Shown: positions 24,307 to 31,807 of the stretch, in pieces
Layout of the letters: each line of letters begins with the position of its first letter
Numbering within the stretch: the first letter of the stretch is position 1
Assembly (NCBI GenBank): GCA_016792805.1
Contig: JAEUHX010000047.1
Span: 1-64,000, forward strand
Reading direction: 5' to 3'
DNA: 64,000 nucleotides
DNA from: Planctomycetota bacterium
Lineage (GTDB): Bacteria; Planctomycetota; UBA1135; JACQFD01
Program-made: the position numbers and the translations under genes
The notes under the pieces: model-generated
Databases searched by the model: none
The model's input: the letters and a program-made list of their open reading frames with translations, nothing else
Told to the model about the DNA's origin: nothing

Positions 24307-26196
24307 ATGAAACCCCAGCGACCTGCCCGGCTGACGCACCCTTGGGTGCGTGAGAACGGGCAACTCCGACCGGCCACATGGAGCGAGGCTCTCGACCGGG
24401 CAGCGGCCGGGATTCGTTCCGGCGTCGCCGCCCATGGACCGTCGACCTTCGGCATCTTCAGCTGCTCGAAGGCCACAAACGAAGTGAACTATGCGGCGCA
24501 GAAATTCGTGCGCAGCATCGGTTCCAACAATATCGATAGTTGTAATCGGACCTGACACGCTCCCAGCGTCGTCGGTCTGGCGACGGTCTTCGGAGCAGGA
24601 GGCGGAACCTCCTCGTACCGCGAGGTCGAGGAGGCAGACGTTCTATTGCTCTGGGGATCGAACGCGCGCGAGACGCACCCGATTTTCTTTCACCACGTCT
24701 TAAAAGCCGTGAAGCGCGGCGCCCGACTGTACGTCGTCGATCCGAGGAAGACCTCCACGGCCGACTGGGCGCGGGCTTGGTTGCCCGTCGAAGTGGGCAG
24801 CGACATCGCGCTCGCCAACGCCTTCGCACATGCGATCCTGGCGGAGTCGCTCGAGGACCGCGAGTTCATCGGCCGCGCAACCAGCGGATTCGAAGAGTAT
24901 CAAAAAGTCGTGGAGCGCTATTCGCCGGAGGCGATGCGCAGCGTGACCGGCGTCGATCCCGACGCGATCCGCCTCGCCGCCCGCGACTACGCGACGGCGA
25001 AAAATGCCATGATCTGTTGGACGCTCGGCATCACCGAGCACCACAACGCCGTCGACAATGTGTTGGCTCTCATTAATCTTGGATTGCTGACCGGCCACGT
25101 CGGCAAGTGGGGAAGCGGGCTCAATCCGCTGCGCGGCCAGAACAACGTGCAAGGAGGCGGCGACTCCGGCGCGCTTCCTCATAAATTGCCCGGGTTCCAA
25201 GACGTCGAGGACGACGAGGTGCGATCGCGGTTCGAGCGCGTCTGGGGGCGGAGGATCCCGCCGAAGAACGGCTGGCATCTCACACAAATGTTCGACGCCA
25301 TGGAGCACGGCAAGCTCACGACGCTTTATGTGATCGGCGAGAATCCTGCCCAAAGCGAGGCGAACGCAAACCATTGTCTGAAGCTGCTGCGCGGGCTCGA
25401 GTTCCTCGTGGTGCAGGACATCATGATGACGAAGACCGCCGAGCTCGCCGATGTGGTGCTTCCGGCGAGCGCGAGCTTCTGTGAAGCCGAGGGGACGGTC
25501 ACCAATAGCGAGCGGCGCGTGCAGCGCGTCCGCAAGGCGGTGGAGCCTCCCGGGGAGGCGCGCGACGATATTGAGATTCTCTCCGAGCTGTCCAAGCGCC
25601 TCGAAGTGGACATCGGATTCTCGACGGCGCGGGCGGCTTTCGACGAAATGCGGATGCTGAGCCCAATGCACCGCGGAATGACCTATGAGCGGCTTGAGGC
25701 GCTCGGCGGAATACAGTGGCCTTGCCCCGATGAAACGCATCCGGGGACCCCCTTCCTGCACGGCCGGCTCCAAGAGAATCCCGTGCGCGGCCCGCGGGCG
25801 AAGTTCCACCCGACGGAGCATGCGCCGCCGGTCGATCGGGTCGATGCACAATTCCCAATCCGCCTGACGACGGGGCGCCGGCTTGATTCGTACAATACGG
25901 GAGTTCAGAGCGGCGGCTTCGAGAGCCCGTTGCGCCGCGGCGAGACGCTCGACCTCTCGGAGGACGACGCGCGGAAGCTGTCGGTCCTCGACGGAGAGCG
26001 CGTGCGGGTGGTGTCGCGGCGCGGATCGGTCGAGGCGCCGGTGCGGGTTGATCCGAGCCTCCGCCCCGGGCTTGCATTTATGACTTTCCATTTTCCTGAG
26101 GAGGTGGACACCAATCTTCTCACGATTGATGCCACCGACCCCAAGTCGGGAACCGCGGAGTTCAAAGCGTCGGCGATTCGCGTGGAAAAGTTATGA
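24307..26196 (+). CDS. fdhA: Formate dehydrogenase catalytic subunit, selenocysteine-containing, lacking N-terminal FeS domains
   Basis: 629 residues if the in-frame TGA at 24553-24555 is read as selenocysteine (residue 83). The flanking sequence, SNNIDSCNRT-U-HAPSVVGLATVFG, is the active-site region of formate dehydrogenases (Sec or Cys followed by His). A bacterial SECIS hairpin directly follows. The rest is a complete molybdopterin/tungstopterin body: GTSSYREVEEADVLLLWGSN, GLNPLRGQNNVQGGGDSG and a C-terminal dinucleotide-binding domain (RLTTGRRLDSYNTG). The usual N-terminal [2Fe-2S]/[4Fe-4S] part is absent here and is encoded two genes downstream. Expected reaction: formate to CO2, or the reverse, with NAD(H). 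Confidence 0.88.
24553..24590 (+). promoter_or_regulatory. bSECIS element for UGA recoding in fdhA
   Basis: After TGA at 24553, CGTCGTC (24567-24573) pairs with GGCGACG (24579-24585), including one T-G wobble, leaving a GGTCT loop at 24574-24578. A GGUCU loop at the same distance (22nd base counted from the U of UGA) is, from memory, what Escherichia coli fdhF uses to recruit SelB. This strongly supports selenocysteine rather than termination. Confidence 0.85.
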
Positions 26197-26218
26197 GCGC
26201 GCGGCGGACCTAGAGCCC

Positions 26219-28060
26219 ATGGACCTCAAGCATCTCGAGGATACGCCGACCGACGCAGAGCGACAGGCCGTGGACGACGTCGTCGGGCAAAGCCGATCCG
26301 ACGGCGGACACGCGCTCGCGCCGGACGCGCGCGCTCGCCGTTCGCTCCTCCTTCCCGCGCTGCTCGCGCTTCAGGCGCGGCGCGGCTGGGTCAGCCGAGG
26401 GGGCCTCGGCTATGTGTGCCGCGTGCTCGAAGTGCCGCCCGCGGAGGCGTTCGGCGTCGCGTCGTTCTATGCGCTTTTGGCGCTTGCGGAGCGCCCCGCA
26501 GCGTTTGCACATCTCTGCGATGACGTCGCCTGCTCCATGGCGGGCGCAGATCAGTTGCGGGCCGCCATGGAGCAGCGCTTTGGCGCGCCGCACGCGCCTG
26601 AGCATCGGGCCGAGGTGCACACGCGCGGACATGCCACAAAAGCCTGCTGGGCAAAGAGCCCTTGCCTCGGCCTCTGCGATCAGGCGCCGGCCGCTTTGGT
26701 GACGGTCGCCGGCAGCTCCCCCTCCGCCCAAGCCTTCGGCGGCGCGACGGCAGAGAAGGTTGCCGCGGCGATGGCCGGTCGGGCGATCGAGCCCGCGTCC
26801 TATGCGATCTGTGCAAACGGCCCGCGCCGTCTCCTTGCGCGGGCGGGCCTCGTCGATCCGACGCGCATCGACCTGTATCAAGCCCATGGCGGATTCGAAG
26901 CGCTGCACAAAGCGCTCGCCATGGGGCCAGCTGCGGTCATCGCTGCTGTCACCGATTCGAAGCTCGCCGGCCGAGGCGGCGCCGCGTTTCCCACCGGGAA
27001 AAAGTGGGAAGCGGTCTCGAAAGCCGCTGCAACGCCGCGCTACGTCGTGTGCAATGCTGACGAGTCGGAGCCCGGCACCTTCAAGGATCGCGTGCTTCTT
27101 GAGGAGGATCCTTTCGCAGTCCTCGAGGCGATGACGATCGCCGGCTTCGCCGTCGGAGCCGCGCGGGGATATCTCTATCTTCGCGGGGAATACCCGAAGG
27201 CGGCGTCGCGCATCGCGGGCGCGATCCAACAGATGCGCGCCGCCGGATTCCTCGGCAGCCAAGTCGCTGGCTCCGGCTTCGCTTTCGACATCGAGCTGCG
27301 CAGCGGCGCAGGCGCTTACATCTGCGGCGAGGAGACGGCCCTCTTCGCGTCGATCGAGGGCTACCGCGGCGAGCCGCGCTCGAAGCCTCCGTTCCCCGTG
27401 CACTCCGGGCTCTTCGCGAAGCCGACGGCGATCAATAATGTCGAGACGCTCGCTGCCGTGCTCCATATCGTGCGGGAGGGCGCCGCGTCCTACGCGTCGG
27501 CCGGAACTGCGGGCTCGCCCGGCACGAAGCTTTTTTGTGTAAGCGGGCGCGTGGCGAATCCCGGCGTCTATGAAACACCCTTCGGCACTCCGCTGCGATC
27601 GCTCCTCGAGATGGCGGGCGGCGTTCCCGGCGGGCGGCCGATTCAGGCCGTGCTCCTCGGCGGCGCCGCCGGCGGATTTGTATCACCGGCAGGCCTCGAC
27701 CTGGAGCTCTCCTTCGAAGGGGCGCGCAGCGCCGGCGCCACGCTCGGCTCCGGCGTGATCCTCGTGCTCGATGACACCATTCCGCTGGTCCCCATGCTGC
27801 GGCGCATCGCGGAATTCTTCCGCGACGAGTCGTGCGGGCAGTGCGTTCCCTGCCGCGTCGGAACCGTGCGCCAAGAGGAGCTTCTCGCTCGGCTCGAGAG
27901 CGGCGTGACGCGCGGCGGAGTCGAAGCGGAGGGGCTGCTGCTGGCCGATCTCGGGCAGGCGATGCGCGATGCGTCGATTTGTGGCCTTGGACAAACGGCA
28001 TCGAGCGCCATCGAATCGGCGCTCCGGGTGCTGCAGCCCTTCCCTCGGAGCACGCGATGA
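26219..28060 (+). CDS. NuoE-NuoF fusion, NADH-oxidising subunit of formate dehydrogenase
   Basis: 613 residues. The N-terminal NuoE-like thioredoxin-fold domain binds [2Fe-2S] with C100-x4-C105 and C149-x3-C153 (LCDDVACSMAGA, SPCLGLCDQAP). The NuoF part has the NADH/FMN motifs GRGGAAFPTGKKWEAVS, VCNADESEPGTFKDR and GAGAYICGEETALFASIEG, and the [4Fe-4S] site ESCGQCVPCRVGT with a later ICGLG cysteine. It passes electrons between NAD(H) and the formate dehydrogenase FeS chain. It starts 22 bp after fdhA, and its stop overlaps the next start (ATGA). A more upstream start overlapping fdhA is possible but unlikely. Confidence 0.9.
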   Translation: MDLKHLEDTPTDAERQAVDDVVGQSRSDGGHALAPDARARRSLLLPALLALQARRGWVSRGGLGYVCRVLEVPPAEAFGVASFYALLALAERPAAFAHLCDDVACSMAGADQLRAAMEQRFGAPHAPEHRAEVHTRGHATKACWAKSPCLGLCDQAPAALVTVAGSSPSAQAFGGATAEKVAAAMAGRAIEPASYAICANGPRRLLARAGLVDPTRIDLYQAHGGFEALHKALAMGPAAVIAAVTDSKLAGRGGAAFPTGKKWEAVSKAAATPRYVVCNADESEPGTFKDRVLLEEDPFAVLEAMTIAGFAVGAARGYLYLRGEYPKAASRIAGAIQQMRAAGFLGSQVAGSGFAFDIELRSGAGAYICGEETALFASIEGYRGEPRSKPPFPVHSGLFAKPTAINNVETLAAVLHIVREGAASYASAGTAGSPGTKLFCVSGRVANPGVYETPFGTPLRSLLEMAGGVPGGRPIQAVLLGGAAGGFVSPAGLDLELSFEGARSAGATLGSGVILVLDDTIPLVPMLRRIAEFFRDESCGQCVPCRVGTVRQEELLARLESGVTRGGVEAEGLLLADLGQAMRDASICGLGQTASSAIESALRVLQPFPRSTR

Positions 28061-28977
28061 CGCAAGCGCCCCCGAAAAGTGTGAACATGCGCATCGACGG
28101 CCACGAGGTCTCCGTCCCCGAGGGCTCCACGATCCTCGACGCCTGCCGGAAGCTTGCCGTCGAGACGCCGACCTTCTGCTGGGCCGAGAATCTCACTCCG
28201 GTCAACGTTTGTCGGATTTGTGTGGTGGAGTTGGAAGGTGCGAGGACGCTCGTCCCCGCCTGCTCCCGCAAGGCCGAGCCCGGCATGTCGATCCGTACGG
28301 ACAGTGCTCGCGTTCGTCTCTCGCGAAAAGTTGTCTTGGAGCTTCTCGGCTCCTCCGTCGACATGTCGCTTTCGGAGACCTTCGCAAAGCTCAAGTCACA
28401 ATACGGTGCCGACCCTGACCGATTCGGGCCGCGGGCGCCGCGGGCGGCAGCCGGCGAGCGCGAGGCGGCGGAGCCTGGACATCACGAGGTTCCCGACGGG
28501 TCGGCGGCGGCCAGCGTCGGCCAGCCTGTGAAGGTCGACAACGAGCTTTTTGTGCGCGACTACGAAAAGTGCATGCTTTGTTATAAATGCGTCGAAGCCT
28601 GCGGCACCGACGCACAGAACACGTTTGCCATCGCCGTCGCCGGGCGCGGCTTTGACGCGCGCATCTCGACCGAGTTCAACGCTTCTCTGCCGGACTCCGC
28701 CTGTGTCTTCTGCGGCAACTGCGTCGGCGTCTGTCCCACCGGCGCGCTCATGTTTAAGTCCGAGTCCGATCTTCGCGAGCGCGGCGAATGGGACGAGTCG
28801 AAGCAGACCGTCACCGACACGATTTGTGGATATTGCGGCGTCGGCTGTCAGCTCACGCTGCGCGTCCAGGACAACCGAATTGTGCGCGTCACGTCGCCCT
28901 CCGACCACTCCGTCACGGGCGGCCACCTCTGCATCAAAGGACGCTTCGGCTCGACGTTCGTAGAGGGCGATCGGTAG
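28057..28977 (+). CDS. Detached N-terminal iron-sulfur part of formate dehydrogenase alpha chain
   Basis: 306 residues. Ferredoxin-like [2Fe-2S] domain with C41, C52, C55, C69 (CWAENLTPVNVCRICVVELE...PACS). Two [4Fe-4S] motifs follow, YEKCMLCYKCVEACG and CVFCGNCVGVCPTGAL. Last comes the first domain of a molybdopterin oxidoreductase, ICGYCGVGCQLTLRV to GGHLCIKGRFG, which binds the cluster next to the cofactor. The protein ends at GRFGSTFV, just where normal alpha chains continue into the RLTxPLIRxNGxLxPATWDEAL segment found at the start of the 24307 gene. Together the two proteins make up one standard FdhA/NuoG-like chain. Confidence 0.88.
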   Translation: MTQAPPKSVNMRIDGHEVSVPEGSTILDACRKLAVETPTFCWAENLTPVNVCRICVVELEGARTLVPACSRKAEPGMSIRTDSARVRLSRKVVLELLGSSVDMSLSETFAKLKSQYGADPDRFGPRAPRAAAGEREAAEPGHHEVPDGSAAASVGQPVKVDNELFVRDYEKCMLCYKCVEACGTDAQNTFAIAVAGRGFDARISTEFNASLPDSACVFCGNCVGVCPTGALMFKSESDLRERGEWDESKQTVTDTICGYCGVGCQLTLRVQDNRIVRVTSPSDHSVTGGHLCIKGRFGSTFVEGDR

Positions 28978-29019
28978 CCGCCCGCGCCGGGATTTCTGTA
29001 CGTTCCCGGCGACGGCTAC
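28974..29019. terminator. Bidirectional terminator between convergent genes
   Basis: GTAGCCG (28974-28980) pairs with CGGCTAC (29013-29019), and GCCGGG with CCCGGC inside it, around an A/T-richer loop. It lies exactly between the formate dehydrogenase operon and the convergent actin operon and overlaps both stop codons' surroundings. Confidence 0.6.
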
Positions 29020-30110
29020 TTCAGCTTTTGCCAGAACTCCGGCGGCATGTCGTGCGCGATCTTGAGCGCGCCGTTGGCACCGCCATAAGTGGGATCGTCG
29101 ATCCGCACCACGTGGCCGCTCCCGAGACGATCATGCATGTCGGACTCGATCGCGAGATCGAGCCCGCCGATGAGCGAGCCGCCTCCGGCCAAAAGCACAT
29201 TTTGCTTCAGGCGATCCTGGAACTCCGGATCGAAGGACGCGATGAGCCTGCCGATCGCATCGGTGATCGGCCGCACGATCTGCCGGCAGCCGTCGCGTGT
29301 GCAATCTGTAATGTCGCACGGCGTCGGCTTGCCTTCGATCGGAATGTTCACCACGACCTGCGGGCCCGAATCGAGCACGTTGGAGAACTTCTCCTTCCAC
29401 GACTTCACCATGTTTCGGGTGAATTGTGCCTTCGGGAACTTCGCCTTGATCCTCTTCTCGATCTCGCCGTCGAGGAAGTCGCCCGCTTCCGTGAGCGTGA
29501 TCTGGTCGCCCTCCTCCGGCATCGTTCCGTGCATGCGGCACAAATCGGTTGTGCCGGCGCCGATGTCGATCACGAGGCAGTCGTCAAGGCGATCGACGCC
29601 GTAGGCGACGGCGAACGGCTCGGAGCAGATCATCACCGAGTCGAGCATCTCCTTGGCCACTTCCAGCAGCGATTTTTGATTTTTTGTGCTGGCCTGCGCC
29701 GGCGCGCCAACCACGCCGTACACGAGTTCGTCGGCGCGCGGCTTCACTTGTGTGATCGCCTCGCGCAGCAGGTCGCGCGCCGCTTTCAAGTTGTCCTGCC
29801 ACTCGGCGGAGCCTTCCGCCACACCGCGGTCATGGCTGCCTTTGATGATGCCGTGCTCAAGCGGCCTGTAGAGCCGGAGCGCAAGGCGGTTCTCGAGCGC
29901 CTCATCGCCGAAGAGCACATCTTTCTTCAACAGTTTGCGCGCCACCACATCCTTGGGATATCCGACGTAGGACGAAAGCGTGGCGCGCTGGCCATTGCTC
30001 GCCGATACCGAGGTGCGCGACGTGCCGAGGTCAATTCCCACATAAAGCACGCCATGGCTCTTTTTCTCGTCTCCGGCCGCTGCCGGCTTGCCGCTCGTCG
30101 AATCGCTCAT
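29016..30110 (-). CDS. MamK-like bacterial actin
   Basis: 364 residues, full length for MamK/MreB-type actins. Phosphate-1 loop VGIDLGTSRTSV (24-35), phosphate-2 loop VIDIGAGTTDLC (180-191) and adenosine motif LLAGGGSLIGGL (306-317) are intact, so ATP-driven polymerisation is likely. Several segments resemble MamK more than MreB: SSYVGYPKDVVARKLLKKDV, RPLEHGIIK, EFWQKL at the C-terminus, and no amphipathic N-terminal membrane helix. MamK positions magnetosomes, but relatives occur in non-magnetic bacteria with unknown cargo. No other magnetosome (mam/mad) gene is visible. It follows a coiled-coil gene by 15 bp. Confidence 0.85.
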   Translation of the reverse strand: MSDSTSGKPAAAGDEKKSHGVLYVGIDLGTSRTSVSASNGQRATLSSYVGYPKDVVARKLLKKDVLFGDEALENRLALRLYRPLEHGIIKGSHDRGVAEGSAEWQDNLKAARDLLREAITQVKPRADELVYGVVGAPAQASTKNQKSLLEVAKEMLDSVMICSEPFAVAYGVDRLDDCLVIDIGAGTTDLCRMHGTMPEEGDQITLTEAGDFLDGEIEKRIKAKFPKAQFTRNMVKSWKEKFSNVLDSGPQVVVNIPIEGKPTPCDITDCTRDGCRQIVRPITDAIGRLIASFDPEFQDRLKQNVLLAGGGSLIGGLDLAIESDMHDRLGSGHVVRIDDPTYGGANGALKIAHDMPPEFWQKLK

Positions 30111-30125
30111 GTTGCAAGGCGCCGC

Positions 30126-30914
30126 TTACGCGGTTGCCGCTCCCTTTTGTAGGATCAGGTTTTTTTGGAAGATGTCGGAGAGCATCGCTCGCTTGCGCTC
30201 GAACTCCTTGGCGCTCGCTCGAAGTCCCTGAACGGTGCGGTAGATCGATGCCACGCCCTCGACGCGCTCGCCCGACTGGAGCGCCCGCTCGAGCTCCTCC
30301 TCGGTGCGCGAGAGCGTATCATTGAGCTTCGCAAGCCGCCGCTCAAGATTCTCGATGCGTTCGCGCTGCGCACGGGCAGCGGCCTCCGCGGCACGGCTCC
30401 GCTCGGCCCGAAGGTGCTCGGCGATGGCGAGCGCCACGCGCTGCGCGGCCGCCGCGTCGCGGACGCCGGCGTTTTGTATGATTGCAATGAGCGTCGCCGC
30501 GTCCACGTCGGCTTCGGCGAACTCCGCTCCCTCCGCCGACGCCGCCGCCAGCTCCGCGTCGAGCGATGCGTTGGCACTCTGGAAATCCTTGTGGAGCGTG
30601 CCGAGCCTCCCCTCCAGCTCCTCGAGCTGGCGGCGCTTGGCGTCGGCTTCCCCTTCGAGCCCCTGAAGCTGCGCGCGCAGCGCCTCGAACTCCGCGTGGG
30701 CGCGTTCGAGTAATTGTGCTTTCTCCGGCTCAGTCAGCTCAAGCATCCGCTGCTCGAGCGCGCGGTCGAGGGCGCGCTCCACCAGCACGGCCAGCTGGTC
30801 GGCGCCGAGCAAAGTAACTTTTTCGATCCCCTGCTTTGCGAGATCCTGCACCTGCGCGTCGCGGCCCTGCCGCGCGAACAGATCAAAAATCGTCTTCGCG
30901 ATGCGGGAGCTCAT
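30126..30914 (-). CDS. Coiled-coil protein paired with the MamK-like actin
   Basis: 262 residues, no signal peptide or membrane helix, so cytoplasmic. The first 60 residues (MSSRIAKTIFDLFARQGRDA, IEKVTLLGADQLAVLVERAL) look like a small helical domain. Residues 60-250 are mostly heptad coiled coil (EGEADAKRRQLEELEGRLG, RIENLERRLAKLNDTLSRTE) with a short break near 140-165 (DVDAATLIAIIQNAGVRD). The C-terminus ends in KEFERKRAMLSDIFQKNLIL. Its tight linkage to the actin (15 bp) suggests a filament partner or cargo adaptor; that is an inference from position and shape only. Confidence 0.8.
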   Translation of the reverse strand: MSSRIAKTIFDLFARQGRDAQVQDLAKQGIEKVTLLGADQLAVLVERALDRALEQRMLELTEPEKAQLLERAHAEFEALRAQLQGLEGEADAKRRQLEELEGRLGTLHKDFQSANASLDAELAAASAEGAEFAEADVDAATLIAIIQNAGVRDAAAAQRVALAIAEHLRAERSRAAEAAARAQRERIENLERRLAKLNDTLSRTEEELERALQSGERVEGVASIYRTVQGLRASAKEFERKRAMLSDIFQKNLILQKGAATA

Positions 30915-30950
30915 GGGGAGGCGGGACGGCCCCGGCGCGCATGTGCGCGC

Positions 30951-31718
30951 TCAGCGGGCGTCGATCGGCTTGAGCGGCCCCTCCGTTCGGGAGCCCACCA
31001 GGAAAGCGCCAAGGAGGTTTGCGCCGAGCGAGCGCATTTGTACGATCGCCTGCTCGACGGCATTCCGTGGCGCCACCTCGAGCCTCACGACCATCACCGC
31101 GCCGTCGCACTCCCGGGCGAGAATGCTGGCATCGGTGAAGTCGGAGACAGGAGGTGTATCAATCAGTAAATACGAATAGTCGGGCTTGAGCGCGTCGATC
31201 ACGGCCCGGATCCGCCCCTTGGCCAACAGCTCCGCCGGATTCTCCGGCACGCGCCCCGCCGTCAGCACGTCGACATTGCGGAAGAGCGAGGGCCGAATCG
31301 CGCGCCCCAGGCTAACGCGTTCTTGTAACACCTCACACAAGCCCGGCTGATGGGGAAGCCCGAGCACGCGCTCCACCCCCGGATCGCGCAGGTTCGCGTC
31401 GAGCACCAGCACGCGCGTGCCTTCGAGCTCCGAGAGCGCCAGTGCAAGATTCATGAGCGTTGTCGTGAGCCCTTCCCCGGCCGTCGCAGCGGCCATCGCC
31501 ACGCTGCGCGAAGCGCGCTCGGGGTTCATGGCCAGGATCGCATTGCGCAGCCCGCGGAACTGCTCGGCTTCGCGCGACGCCGGCGAATGAAACACAATGA
31601 TCCGCGGGTCGATGGCTTTCTCGACCACCGCGATCGGCTGCGGATTGCTGGGTGCGGTCACGCTCAAAATGCTTGGATTCCTCGGCAGGTGCGCGCGCAC
31701 CGCGTTCGGGGCGCCCAC
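30951..31718 (-). CDS. CpsD/CapB-like ATPase with degenerate Walker A
   Basis: 255 residues of the bacterial tyrosine kinase/MinD-like fold. REAEQFRGLRNAIL is the typical CpsD helix. Walker A' is VLVLDANLRDP (103-113) and Walker B YLLIDTPPVSDF (183-194). The P-loop reads AGEGLTTT (80-87) where active members have GEGKTT/S, so the catalytic lysine is replaced by leucine (codon CTC). There is no C-terminal tyrosine cluster and no Wzz transmembrane partner. Probably a nucleotide-binding-impaired scaffold. It lies 36 bp upstream of the coiled-coil/actin pair on the same strand. Confidence 0.82.
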   Translation of the reverse strand: MGAPNAVRAHLPRNPSILSVTAPSNPQPIAVVEKAIDPRIIVFHSPASREAEQFRGLRNAILAMNPERASRSVAMAAATAGEGLTTTLMNLALALSELEGTRVLVLDANLRDPGVERVLGLPHQPGLCEVLQERVSLGRAIRPSLFRNVDVLTAGRVPENPAELLAKGRIRAVIDALKPDYSYLLIDTPPVSDFTDASILARECDGAVMVVRLEVAPRNAVEQAIVQMRSLGANLLGAFLVGSRTEGPLKPIDAR

Positions 31719-31807
31719 CGCTTCGGCGATTGGAGGGTCCTGACTTCACCAAAGTCCCGGCCCGATTTCAGCCGGGCGCTGATCGCCCGCGCGGGATCCC
31801 AACCGCT

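Noticed and set aside
24553..24555. TGA read as a nonsense mutation making fdhA a pseudogene
   Set aside because: Position at the active-site Sec/Cys, conserved flanks and the bSECIS hairpin all favour selenocysteine.
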